Shown here in pieces: positions 1 to 8,204 of a DNA stretch of 64,000 nucleotides. The stretch is from the NCBI GenBank assembly GCA_963760935.1, contig CAVXFB010000002.1, positions 248,001 through 312,000 of the forward strand, given 5' to 3'. The DNA is from CAVXFB01 sp963760935 (GTDB lineage Bacteria; Planctomycetota; Planctomycetia; Pirellulales; Thermoguttaceae). Each line of letters opens with the position of its first letter. The stretch's first letter is position 1. The position numbers and the translations under genes were made by a program. The notes under the pieces are model-generated. The model was given only the letters and a program-made list of their open reading frames with translations. It had not been told where the DNA came from and made no database searches.

Positions 1-129
1 TTCTACACGCGGGTGCGCAAGCGGTCCGGCGCAAAGATTGCGCGGGTGGCGGTTGCCCGCAAGCTGGCGGAGATTTGTTGGAAGCGGCTGCGACGTTGGC
101 ACCACGAACATGCCAGCCAAGTCGCCTAG
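1..129 (+). CDS. IS110-family transposase, C-terminal fragment cut by the window edge
   Basis: An open frame runs from the first base to a TAG at 127-129 and encodes 42 residues. It is rich in Arg, Lys and Ala, with the segment ARKLAEICWKRLRRW near its end. This resembles the C-terminal helix of IS110/IS116/IS902 transposases, where a conserved arginine-rich stretch precedes the end of the protein. The catalytic DEDD and serine regions would lie upstream, outside the window. No terminal inverted repeat is expected for this family and none was seen. The call rests on a short similarity by eye, so another basic DNA-binding protein remains possible. Confidence 0.5.
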   Translation, partial: FYTRVRKRSGAKIARVAVARKLAEICWKRLRRWHHEHASQVA

Positions 130-477
130 AGAAAGACGAGATCGCGCACGAGTACGGTCGCTGCTGGCCCGCAAAGGTGTCTCGTGAGACGCTGGGTTTG
201 CACTGCGTTCCTGATTGGGCACTGCGGCCGTGAACAGTACAATATGCGACGGGCCTCGGCCTGGACGGCACGAATGGGTGACTACACAGTGCGCGAAGTA
301 ACGATAAACGGAGTTGGCAGTCCATGCCGGAGCCTTTCGGCGAATCCATTCGCCGACCAGGGCGCTCATTGCCGCCCCTGGACCCCGGCTAGCCTCTCTC
401 CGTTCCGATGTTGTTATGATCCTGGAAAATCCGAAAATCCGGGCCTTGACTCCGCGGCGGTTATGGGTGCCACCTTT
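130..477. other. Intergenic stretch without a recognisable gene
   Basis: This stretch lies between the transposase tail and the end of the convergent lpxA gene. The open frames that cross it on the plus strand continue antisense through lpxA and show no family features. No hairpin with a T-run, tRNA or clear repeat was found. Confidence 0.5.
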
Positions 478-1326
478 TCAGCCGAACTTCACGCGGAGTT
501 CCGGCTCGGCCTCGACGGTCTCGCGGATCTTGATCGTGGCGCCCGGCGGGGTGCGACGTTCGGAGACGATGCCGCGGGCTGTGGTCGAGAGGAATTCGTA
601 GAAGGCGGATGCGGGGCCGGAAGGAAACTGGGTGCGGAGCTGTTCCAAGACGTCGGTCCAGCGGAGGCCACTGCGGTAGATCAGTCGGTAGGCGGTTTTC
701 AACTGCTGAATGGCGGCCTGATCATAACCGGCTCGCCGCAGTCCGATCTTGTTCAGGCCAACCACCAGGCTGCTGAGTCCGTCGACGGTTACATACGGCG
801 GCACGTCTTGGGTGAGGTGTGCCTGACCGCCGACCATGGCCAGGGTGCCGACACGGCAGAACTGGTGTACGCCGGCGGCGCCGGAAAGGTAGGCCCGATC
901 GTCGACGCGCACGTGTCCGGCCAGCATCGCGTTGTTGGTGAGGATCACGTGGTTGCCAAGGTGGCAGTCGTGGGCGACGTGCGAGTTGACCATCAGCAGG
1001 CAGTTGTCGCCGATGATGGTGTCATTGTCGGGCAGGAGGGCGCGATGAATCGTGACGTTCTCGCGGATCGTATTGCCGGAGCCGATCAACAGGCCGCCGG
1101 GCTGGGGCGGGACGTGAACGTGCTGAGGAAGGCAGCCGAGGACCGTGCCTTCAAAGATGCGATTGTTGTCCTTTAGGACCGTCCTTTCCTTGATGATCAC
1201 GCGGCTTTCGAGCACGCAACCCGAGCCGATTTCGACGCCGGCTTCCACGATACAGAAGGGGCCAATCTGGATGTCTGAAGCAAGGCGGGCGGAAGGGCTG
1301 ACAATGGCCGACGGATGAATGCTCAC
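478..1326 (-). CDS. lpxA: Acyl-ACP--UDP-N-acetylglucosamine O-acyltransferase LpxA
   Basis: LpxA catalyses the first step of lipid A synthesis, transfer of a 3-hydroxyacyl chain from ACP to UDP-GlcNAc in the cytoplasm. The 282-residue product starts SIHPSAIVSPSARL and carries the hexapeptide repeats of a left-handed beta-helix, with the catalytic-region string VNSHVAHDCHLGNHV and the family string SGAAGVHQFCRVG. The C-terminal alpha domain is somewhat longer than in E. coli (262 residues). I chose GTG 1326 because GAGG lies seven bases upstream and homologues begin with the same motif. No lpxC, fabZ or lpxB lies next to it. Its presence supports a diderm, LPS-type envelope. Confidence 0.92.
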   Translation of the reverse strand: MSIHPSAIVSPSARLASDIQIGPFCIVEAGVEIGSGCVLESRVIIKERTVLKDNNRIFEGTVLGCLPQHVHVPPQPGGLLIGSGNTIRENVTIHRALLPDNDTIIGDNCLLMVNSHVAHDCHLGNHVILTNNAMLAGHVRVDDRAYLSGAAGVHQFCRVGTLAMVGGQAHLTQDVPPYVTVDGLSSLVVGLNKIGLRRAGYDQAAIQQLKTAYRLIYRSGLRWTDVLEQLRTQFPSGPASAFYEFLSTTARGIVSERRTPPGATIKIRETVEAEPELRVKFG

Positions 1327-1931
1327 AGTAACCTCGCGGCAGAAGGGATTTTCGACGTTGTCCAGTTTGAAATGCCGCCAACCGCCCCAGGGATGGGAAG
1401 GTTCGCGTCGTGCTTGGCCGTTCACCGCACAGGGGGGGAAACGGCAGGCAACCATTCCTGTTGGAGTCTATCGGTTGCCCACAAACGGCGCGTTAGCGAC
1501 GGTCTAGCGGCTGTAACGGCCTTCCCGATTTTGCCAAGTTAAACCCCGCCAGGGGATGGCGAGCAGGCCGTGGTCCGGCAAAGTGGAAGAAAATCGCGAA
1601 TATCCAGTGAAGAAAGACACATGCCGGTTGCGCCTTTAGCAAAAAACGTACATGTTTTGAAAACCTGTTGGCCGGGCTGGGCCGTAGGGCGAGATATGGC
1701 GAACAACAGGCATCGGCGGACGCACGCACATGTGCTGAAGCTACGGCGAAGGGCGTGCCACACAACCGCAGGCAGTTGCGCATTCCGCGGAGATTCTTTG
1801 CTACGCTCAGAATGACCGTTCGCAGGGACGTTGCAGAAGTTCTCCTGGCGCCGCGAGAGGAATCCTTGCCGGGGCCCGCCGTTTTCGCTAGACTGGGACC
1901 TTGTCGATCCTCTAGGAAGCGAGAGCACCAA
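1327..1931. other. Intergenic region between divergent lpxA and the TPR gene, with a half repeat
   Basis: This 605-base stretch should hold the promoters of lpxA and of the TPR gene, but no convincing -35/-10 or -24/-12 pair could be picked out. Bases 1770-1834 match the right half of the palindromic repeat at 22878-23003, including GATTCTTTGCTACGCTCAG. Open frames here on both strands are short and unremarkable. Confidence 0.5.
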
Positions 1932-2255
1932 ATGACTATTGCCGACCAACAATATGATGAAGCGATCGAGCTGCAACAGGCGGGCAAACTTGACGAGGCG
2001 GTAGCCAAGTTGGAGGCCATGCTGATCGAGCACCCGGATTATCCGCTGGCACATTCGGCACTTGCCGTTTTTTACGGCAAGCTGGGTCGGCAAGATGAGG
2101 CGGTCGAACACGCCCGCCGTGTCTGCCAGCTTGAGCAGGACGATCCGTTCAGCTTTATGGCGTTGAGCATGATCTGCCAGCGAGCAGGTCGCATTCCCGA
2201 GGCCGAGCAAGCGCTCGGCATGGCCATGGAGAAGCAATCGGCTGGGCGGCGATAA
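1932..2255 (+). CDS. Small tetratricopeptide repeat protein
   Basis: The product has 107 residues and consists of about three TPR units: QYDEAIELQQAGKLDEAVAKLE, then HPDYPLAHSALAVFYGKLGR, then a third helix pair. It has no signal peptide or membrane segment, so it is probably a cytoplasmic protein-protein interaction module. ATG 1932 is chosen because the helical repeat starts directly after it, with AGGAAG about 13 bases upstream. A secreted esterase gene follows 48 bases later on the same strand and may be co-transcribed. The binding partner cannot be inferred. Confidence 0.8.
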   Translation: MTIADQQYDEAIELQQAGKLDEAVAKLEAMLIEHPDYPLAHSALAVFYGKLGRQDEAVEHARRVCQLEQDDPFSFMALSMICQRAGRIPEAEQALGMAMEKQSAGRR

Positions 2256-2303
2256 TGGTTGCACAGCCTTCGCCAACCACCGATACAAGGAGCAAATCGA
2301 CCG

Positions 2304-3088
2304 ATGCGCCGCATATTATTTGTCGCCCTGACCCTCAGCATTGCCATTGTCATGTCGCATGAAAGCGTTGCCGCCCCTGTGGCGTCCGAAGGTTTCGAGG
2401 CCGCGACGTACCGCGATGGTGATGAGACGCTCCTCTATCGGCTGATGAAGCCGGAAAAGACGGAGCCGGGCGTGAAATATCCCTTGGTGCTGTTTCTGCA
2501 CGGGGCGGGAGAGCGCGGAGCAGACAACACCAGTCAATTGCTCCACGGCGTCAGAGAGTTTGCCAAGCCGGAAAATCGGCGGCTGTATCCGTGCTTCGTC
2601 GTGGCGCCGCAATGCCCGACCGATCGCCGCTGGGTTGAAGTGGATTGGAGCGCGCCGGCCCATACGGCTCCAGAAAATCCTTCCGAACCGCTGAGGCTCG
2701 CGCTCGATTTGGTCGACAAGCTAGCGGCCGAGTTGCCGGTGGATCGCAACCGCATTTACGTTACCGGACTTTCGCTGGGCGGCTATGGCACGTGGGACGC
2801 CATCGCACGGCGGCCGGATTTATTTGCTGCCGCCATTCCGGTCTGTGGCGGCGGCGACACGGCCATGGCGGCAAAGATCAAGGATATCCCGATTTGGGCC
2901 TTCCACGGTGACAAAGATCCCGTCGTCGCGCCGCGCGAACCATAGGGATGATTGAAGCCATCCGCAAGGCCGGGGGAACGCCGAAGATGACGCTCTATCC
3001 GGGCGTCGAGCACGATAGTTGGACGCGCACCTACGCGAATCCCGCTGTGCTGAAATGGTTGTTCGAACAGCGGAAGGGAAGTCACTAG
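2304..3088 (+). CDS. Secreted alpha/beta-hydrolase (predicted esterase/peptidase), one frameshift near 2940
   Basis: A signal peptide (MRRILFVALTLSIAIVMS) precedes an esterase-type alpha/beta-hydrolase domain. Visible are the oxyanion-region string LFLHGAGERG, the nucleophile elbow GLSLGG (serine nucleophile) and HGDKDPVV with the acid. The frame then closes at 2945, yet the expected C-terminus (MIEAIRKAGG, GVEHDSW with the catalytic His) follows at once in another frame and ends at 3088. A single indel near 2940 therefore splits one gene. ATG 2304 is preceded by AAGGAG. The likely substrate is an ester of plant or polymer origin, by analogy with PHB depolymerase or feruloyl-esterase-like proteins; this is inference. 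Confidence 0.8.
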
Positions 3089-3440
3089 CGCGCGGATGTG
3101 ACAGTGCTCGCCGTACGGCGTGTGGCAACCCCATCCATACAGTTCTTCTGCTTGGCATGATGGGCGCGACGGTCGTGAACTGCGACGGCGGACGCATCTC
3201 GACTATCGGCCAATGATCGTCCAGTGTGGTCGAAGCGCGACCATATATGGCTCCGCGCTTGTTTTGAATCGCACGCTTGCGCCACCGCCTGCTACACTTC
3301 CTTGACTCGCGGTTATTTCGCCGGTCGGCATGCCACTTGCACAATAGTCGATGGTTGTGGCGGTTTTGCAGACCGCTGCGCACCGGCGAATTATGCGCAT
3401 TGCGCAAAGCGAGCGATTCACTCTTTTCAAAAGGAACAAA
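3089..3440. other. Intergenic region upstream of the small membrane protein cluster
   Basis: No convincing gene is visible in these 352 bases. The overlapping short frames on both strands lack family features. It probably contains the promoter for the 3441-5001 cluster, and an AAGGA motif sits just before 3441. Confidence 0.45.
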
Positions 3441-3863
3441 ATGATGGCAAATCAGCAAATTATTGAAGGACGCTGGAACGAACTGAAGGGGAAACTCCGT
3501 GAGAAATGGGGGCAGTTGAGCGACAGCGACCTGCCTCAGTTTCAGGGGAACGTCGATCAACTCGTGAGTATAATCCAACAGAGGACGGGCGAGTCGCGTG
3601 AGGCGATCGAAGACTACCTGAATCAGTTCACGGAAAGTGCGGGCTCAATGATGGGTAAGGCCAACGCGGCGATCCGCAATTATGCCCAGCGGACCACCTC
3701 GACGTTTCAAGGGACGGCGCAGCAGGCGGCCGATCAGGTCCGCGGCGGGTATATCCAGGCGGAGCGTGTCGTCCGAAATCGCCCGGCCGAATCATTGGCC
3801 GTTTGCTTCGGAATCGGACTCGTGATCGGGGTGCTTGTTGCCTTGTCGCTTCGTTCCAAGTAG
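3441..3863 (+). CDS. CsbD-like protein with a C-terminal YqjD-type membrane anchor
   Basis: Residues 9-60 form a CsbD-like stress domain (EGRWNELKGKLREKWGQLS, then EAIEDYLNQF). An Ala/Gln-rich amphipathic helix follows, and the end is a single membrane segment after an RP dipeptide (RPAESLAVCFGIGLVIG). The helix plus RP/NP plus glycine-rich segment resembles the ElaB/YqjD/DUF883 anchor, which in E. coli tethers stationary-phase ribosomes to the membrane. AAGGAAC precedes ATG 3441. It is the first gene of a tight cluster of four. A role in general stress or envelope protection is inferred from the family only. Confidence 0.85.
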   Translation: MMANQQIIEGRWNELKGKLREKWGQLSDSDLPQFQGNVDQLVSIIQQRTGESREAIEDYLNQFTESAGSMMGKANAAIRNYAQRTTSTFQGTAQQAADQVRGGYIQAERVVRNRPAESLAVCFGIGLVIGVLVALSLRSK

Positions 3864-3892
3864 GTCCCTGTATCTTGGTTGAGGGAATGACG

Positions 3893-4294
3893 ATGAACAA
3901 TCGGGCCGATGCCGAGGCGGTGCGGCGGCGGATGGAGCAGCTTCGCGCAGAGTTGGGGCACAATGTGCACGAGACCATACAAACGGCGCGCACGATGCTC
4001 GACTGGCGCTACTATGTGCGGAAGCATCCCTGGGCATGCATGGTCGCAGCGGCAGCCAGCGGATTCTTGATCGTACCAAGAGCGAGGCAATTCGTTCAGC
4101 CCGATCCAGATGCGCTTGTCGAGTTGGCAAAGGCGCATCGGCTGGTTGTGGCCTCGCCGCCAGCGGCGGTGGCTCGCGGCGGGCTCGGTGGCACGATTCT
4201 CAACATGGCGATCAATGCGTTTGCCCGCGGCACAGTGAACTATTTGGCCCAACGCGCCGATCGCTTGGTGCGTTCGAGCGTGAAGAGGACGTAA
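3893..4294 (+). CDS. Small membrane-associated protein, YqjD-like
   Basis: The product has 133 residues. The N-terminal half is a charged helix (ADAEAVRRRMEQLRAELGHNVHETIQTARTM), as in the DUF883/YqjD family, followed by YVRKHPWACMVAAAASGFLI, a short HP-plus-glycine membrane segment. The C-terminal third is Ala/Leu rich. ATG 3893 is preferred over 3887 because GAGGG lies seven bases before it. The gene starts 29 bases after the CsbD-like gene and ends three bases before the next start, which indicates one operon. No enzyme motif is present. Confidence 0.75.
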   Translation: MNNRADAEAVRRRMEQLRAELGHNVHETIQTARTMLDWRYYVRKHPWACMVAAAASGFLIVPRARQFVQPDPDALVELAKAHRLVVASPPAAVARGGLGGTILNMAINAFARGTVNYLAQRADRLVRSSVKRT

Positions 4295-4297
4295 GAA

Positions 4298-4534
4298 ATG
4301 GAAAGGGACGAGATGGTCGCCATGCACATGCAGACCGGCGCCGAACACAATGGTGCGCCGAAGCGCAATTCGGATGGGGACGTGAGCGCCTCGGTCGCGC
4401 CGTCGGCGCTTGGGCAGCGTCTCACGGGTACTGTGCGAACCATCGAGGCGCAGATCGCCGAGCATCCAGCGCCTTTCCTGGGCGGGTCATTTTTCCTGGG
4501 CGTCATGCTTGGATGGTGGATTAAACGACGATGA
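4298..4534 (+). CDS. Small protein with C-terminal membrane anchor
   Basis: This 78-residue protein has a polar N-terminal half and ends in EHPAPFLGGSFFLGVMLGWWIKRR, a single membrane segment after an HP dipeptide with a positive tail. The same HP-glycine-zipper layout is seen in its neighbours at 3893 and 5141. Its stop overlaps the start of the next gene (ATGA at 4531), so the two are probably translationally coupled. I do not recognise a named family for the N-terminal part. Confidence 0.72.
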   Translation: MERDEMVAMHMQTGAEHNGAPKRNSDGDVSASVAPSALGQRLTGTVRTIEAQIAEHPAPFLGGSFFLGVMLGWWIKRR

Positions 4535-5001
4535 ACTGGCACGACGAATCAACGGCCACTGCGCCGCCGCGAGAGCCTAGGCCAACGAGCTTCGGCGAAT
4601 CGATGCACGAACTTGTTTCGTTGCTGGAATTGCAGGCCGAGCTCTTCCGGATTGACCTTCGGGAGTGCTCCATGCGGCTGGTTATTCCGGCAATTCTAAT
4701 CGTCGGCGCGTTTGTGCTGGCGGTCGCCTGTGTGCCAATTGCTCTGCTGGTAGTCGTCGAACTGTTAATCGAGGCAGGCATGGTTGTGAGCATGGCGCTG
4801 CTGATTGTTGCGGCGGCAGGCTTCGGCGTCGCGGCGGCGCTGGCCCTGATTTCGCTCGTTCAATTCCGCAACAGCCTGAACGTATTCATTCGATCGGGCG
4901 AGGAATGGCGCCGCACGGCCGATTCGATCAAGCAAATGCTGCGATCGGCGCGGCACGCCGACGACGGGCCAGACCTTTCGGCTTATAGGAAACTATATTG
5001 A
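4531..5001 (+). CDS. Phage-holin-3_6-like (DUF1469) membrane protein
   Basis: The 156-residue protein begins with a polar arm and an amphipathic helix (SMHELVSLLELQAELFRIDLRE). Two long hydrophobic segments follow (about residues 50-75 and 82-110) and then a charged tail. This is the layout of the DUF1469/Phage_holin_3_6 family, which commonly sits beside YqjD/ElaB-type genes in bacteria. It closes the four-gene cluster that starts at 3441. Despite the family name, nothing here suggests a lytic phage role. Confidence 0.8.
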   Translation: MNWHDESTATAPPREPRPTSFGESMHELVSLLELQAELFRIDLRECSMRLVIPAILIVGAFVLAVACVPIALLVVVELLIEAGMVVSMALLIVAAAGFGVAAALALISLVQFRNSLNVFIRSGEEWRRTADSIKQMLRSARHADDGPDLSAYRKLY

Positions 5002-5024
5002 ACGCAGTGATCGCCACCAATGAC

Positions 5025-5115
5025 TCCGTGGTTGATTATGGAACAGTCCTGACGTTTTCACCCGGGAAACCGGGCTCGTTTCACGAGCCCTCGTTCCATT
5101 ACCAATTCAGGACTC
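5025..5115 (+). repeat. 91-bp dispersed repeat, copy A, with hairpin
   Basis: This copy matches 11130-11221 over its whole length with a few substitutions and one indel. Its core is the hairpin GGGCTCG-TTTCA-CGAGCCC at 5072-5090, followed by TCGTTCCATTAC in both copies. Both copies lie shortly after a stop codon on the plus strand. The element sits 24 bases after the holin-like gene and 25 bases before the next ATG, so it could act as a terminator-like or 5'-leader structure. Confidence 0.8.
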
Positions 5116-5140
5116 ATCGTAATACAGAAAGGAAACCAAC

Positions 5141-5359
5141 ATGAGTGAGACCACAAACACATGTTCGGAACAGGAAGGAAAACCCCAACCGGCCGAGAAG
5201 CAGGAGCATGGCGCGGAATGCCAGTGCCCCGAGTGCACCTGCTCGGCCTGCGAGTGCTTCCGTCAATATGCGCGGCAGCACCCAGAGGCCGTGGCCCTAT
5301 GGTGCTTCGGCATCGGCTTTGTCCTAGGCTGGAAGATGCGGCCGCACGGATCAGGGTGA
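5141..5359 (+). CDS. Small cysteine-rich protein with C-terminal membrane anchor
   Basis: The 72-residue product has six cysteines in a short central stretch (ECQCPECTCSACEC), which could bind a metal such as zinc. It ends in ARQHPEAVALWCFGIGFVLGW, an HP-preceded single membrane helix very like the ends of the proteins at 3441 and 4298. AAGGAAA lies upstream of ATG 5141. The 91-bp repeat separates it from the cluster before it, so it may have its own transcription or be regulated through the repeat. The specific function is unknown. Confidence 0.75.
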   Translation: MSETTNTCSEQEGKPQPAEKQEHGAECQCPECTCSACECFRQYARQHPEAVALWCFGIGFVLGWKMRPHGSG

Positions 5360-5545
5360 CGAACCACGCTGCGACCCGTGCGGAAGCATTTGACCGGCCT
5401 GCCCGGAAAACGTAACTTGTCGTCCGCGATTTCCTGCGGGCCTTGCCGATCGTGTCTGCCGTGGTGTAGAATTCGGGCAGTTGCCGGGCTCCAAGGGTGT
5501 CGACTGGCATCGGCCGGCGCAAGTGACAAGAATTGAACCCACCGA

Positions 5546-6432
5546 ATGCAAAACACCTCACTCGGCAGCAATCCACTCTTCGCCACCCATCCCCGCACAT
5601 TCGCCGCCAATCGATACGTCTATCCGGTCCTCAGCCGGCGCGCGGCGGGATTTCGATTGGCATAAATCTGAATATCGATAAGGCGTGCAACTTCAGTTGC
5701 ATCTATTGCCAGGTCGACCGCACGGAACACGGCGAACGGGAGTTTGTCGGCCTTGATCGTCTGGCAGAGGAACTTGACCAGATGATCCTGCTGGTCACTT
5801 CCGGCCAGATCTACGAGGGGACGCAGTTTCGCAACACGCCCCCCGAACTCCGCCGCCTTAATGACATCGCCCTAAGTGGCGACGGCGAGCCGACGAGCTA
5901 TGCCAACTTCGACCAGGTTGTCGAGGTCTGCGCCGACGTTCGCCGGCGGCACGCCCTGTCGGATATGAAACTGGTGCTTATCACCAACGCCAGCCTGTTG
6001 CATCGTCCGCGCGTGCAGGCAGCACTCAAAACGCTCGACACGAACGGGGGCGAAATTTGGGGCAAGCTCGATGCGGGCACCGAGGAGTATTACCGACTGG
6101 TCGCCCGATCAAGCGTGCCATGGCGGCAGATTCTCGACAATCTGCGCGAGACGGCCAAAGCAAGGCCGATCGTGATCCAGTCGCTTCTGATGCGAATTCA
6201 CGGTGAGTCGCCATCGCCGGCCGAGTTGGAGGCCTACTGCGACCGACTTAGCGAGATCGTAGCGGCTGGCGGGCAGATCAAGCTTGTGCAGATCCACACG
6301 GTCGCTCGCAAGCCGACGGAAGATTGGGTAGCCGCCCTCTCAAACGCCGAGGTCGACGCGGCTGCCGACTTGGTGCGCTGCCGCACGGGCTTGACCGTGG
6401 CGGCCTTCTATGGGCAGACGACCGGTGGTTAG
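5546..6432 (+). CDS. Radical SAM protein, one frameshift near 5652
   Basis: The CNFSCIYC motif binds the 4Fe-4S cluster of a radical SAM enzyme; the GDGEPT string that follows is the SAM-binding GGE-like motif. Family members start with an N-terminal RYVYPVLSRR segment. That segment lies in another frame here, beginning at ATG 5546, and joins the main frame if one G is added to the GGG at about 5652. The layout (radical SAM barrel, no SPASM tail, about 295 residues) resembles the COG0731-type Fe-S oxidoreductases. The substrate cannot be told from context. Confidence 0.82.
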
Positions 6433-6564
6433 CCGATCGTGTAGATCGTGCCGTGCCTGAAATCGTGGCACATAGGGCGTAGGGCCGTAAGGCATGGATC
6501 GGCACGATAACAACCGCGCAATGTTATGCTGAAGCATAACCTACGAAGGTGCGGCGGCGGCAGT

Positions 6565-6651
6565 TTACTTGCGATGTCGAATCTTGGCCCGATTTCGACG
6601 TTTCTTGCGGCCGATCTTCCGCCGGCCCTTTCCAGACTTCTTCGTGCCCAC
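6565..6651 (-). CDS. 28-residue basic protein, possible bS22/AURKAIP1-COX24-like ribosomal protein
   Basis: The frame starts at GTG 6651 with GGAG six bases upstream and stops at TAA 6565-6567. It encodes 28 residues, of which well over half are Lys or Arg, beginning MGTKKSGKGRRKIGRKKRR and ending KIRHRK. Length and pattern resemble the tiny AURKAIP1/COX24-domain proteins (bS22 in mycobacteria, which starts MGS and has a KKRRKRM-like core). It is too short for ordinary gene finders. A short hairpin at 6523-6540 lies just downstream. The assignment is by pattern only. Confidence 0.5.
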   Translation of the reverse strand: MGTKKSGKGRRKIGRKKRRNRAKIRHRK

Positions 6652-6981
6652 GCAGCGCTCCGTTGAAATGAAACTGGTGAAATATTAGCCGACGCCGTCG
6701 GCGGCTAGTTCTTTGCAGTAACGCAAGCCACCGAGTATAGCAGACGGGCTTGGTAACCGGCAAGGGGGGCAGCGACGGAGTCATCCGCGGTTTGGCGCGG
6801 CCTCGATTAGGGCGGTGAGCATGGCGGCAAGTGCACTACGGGGTGGTATTTACAGTTGGTCGGTGAAGACGCGCCGGCACCATGCTGGGCCTGAGACCGA
6901 CGGGGAATCCGCTTGACAACGCCCCGACGCGCTACGAAACTCATCGTTGCAGGCACAGATAACAACGAAAGGAACATTGCT
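6652..6981. other. Intergenic region between divergent genes
   Basis: These 330 bases separate the small basic protein gene (minus strand) from the secreted hydrolase gene (plus strand) and must hold both promoters. The longer minus-strand frame at 6524-6784 overlaps the small gene in another frame and shows no family features. Confidence 0.4.
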
Positions 6982-8096
6982 ATGAGAGCCGCTCGGTCGA
7001 CCGTATTCTCTCGGCGCGAGGCCCTAACGGCCCTGCTCGCCGGATGTTCGCTGCCAGCACTGTTGCGGGCGGCCGAGGTCCCTTGGCTCGACGAGGTTCA
7101 GCGGCCCGGCAAGCCATCGACGGATGCGGCGCCAAAGCTGAGCCCGCTAATGGTCGATGAACATGGCGGCAAGATCACGTCACTCGAACAGTGGCAAGGT
7201 CAACGCAAGGCGATTCGCGACTGGTGGCAGAAGTTTCTCGGCACGTGGGACGACAGCCCCCGCGTCGTGCCTTCATTGACGGTGGTCAAGGAAGATCGCG
7301 TTGACGGCGTCGTCCGCCAACTCGTGCGCTACGAGGCGGAGCCGGGCGACGTGACCGAGGCGTACATCCTGAAGCCGGCAGCCCCGGCCGGCCGCAGACC
7401 CGGGGTTGTGGTGTTTCACTCCACGGTCCCGAACTCGATTCTCCAACCGGCCGGCGTTGGCATGGCCGCCGACGCCCCCAAGGTGTTCGGCCTGGGCCTG
7501 CGCGGCGCGGCTACGTGGCCATCTGTCCGCGCAACTATTTGTGGCTGGAAAACACCAAGTTCGACACCGCTGAAGCCGTGCCGCGTTTCCACGCCCGGCA
7601 TCCCAAGTCGAAGGGCATGGCCAAAATGCTCTACGACGGCATCGTGGCTCTGAACATTCTTGCGGATCTTCCCGAGGTCGATCCGGCCCGGCTCGGAACG
7701 GTGGGCCATTCGCTCGGTGGAAAGGAAACGCTCTATCTGCCGGCCTTCGATGATCGTATTCGAGCAACGGTCAGCAGCGAGGGCGGCATCGGCACGCGCT
7801 TCTCGAATTGGGATGCACCCTGGTATCTCGGTCCGGACATCCGCCGCGACGACTTCACGCATGAGCACCACGAATTGGTCGCGCTGATTGCGCCGCGGCC
7901 TTTCCTGCTGCTGGCTGGCGGGCGCGGCAATGCGGCCGACGGCGACCGGAGTTGGCCATTCCTCGAAGCGGCCCTGCCAGTCTACCGGCTATACGGCGGA
8001 AAGGCACGGCTGGGACTGTTCAACCATCACAAGGCCCACAGCGTTCCGCCCGAGGCCGAGCGCCGAATGTACGAGTGGCTCGACGCCTATCTATAG
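6982..8096 (+). CDS. Secreted dienelactone-hydrolase/acetyl-xylan-esterase-like protein, one frameshift near 7502
   Basis: The N-terminus SRREALTALLAGCSLPALL looks like a twin-arginine signal. The mature part is a large alpha/beta-hydrolase of the type annotated as dienelactone hydrolase family or acetyl xylan esterase. The string GVVVFHST begins the fold, GHSLGG holds the nucleophile serine, and HHKAHSVP near the end carries the catalytic His. The frame opened at 6982 is lost near 7502, and the expected continuation (GYVAICPRNYLW) runs in another frame to 8096. One indel explains this. AAAGGAAC precedes ATG 6982. The substrate is probably a carbohydrate ester (inferred). Confidence 0.83.
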
Positions 8097-8204
8097 TAAC
8101 CGGTCAGGCGTCGATTGGGGGCTGCTCGATTCTTGGCGGAAAGGCGCATTGTGCCGACGAGTTGGCGGCTGAAAACTCGGACGTAGGCCCGTGCCGTGCC
8201 CCGC

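Noticed and set aside
184..1176. 330-residue plus-strand frame over lpxA
   Set aside because: It is antisense to the well-supported lpxA, has no family features, and arises from high GC codon bias.
4531..5001. Prophage remnant suggested by the holin-like protein
   Set aside because: DUF1469 proteins are common chromosomal partners of YqjD/ElaB genes; no phage structural, lysis or integrase gene is near.
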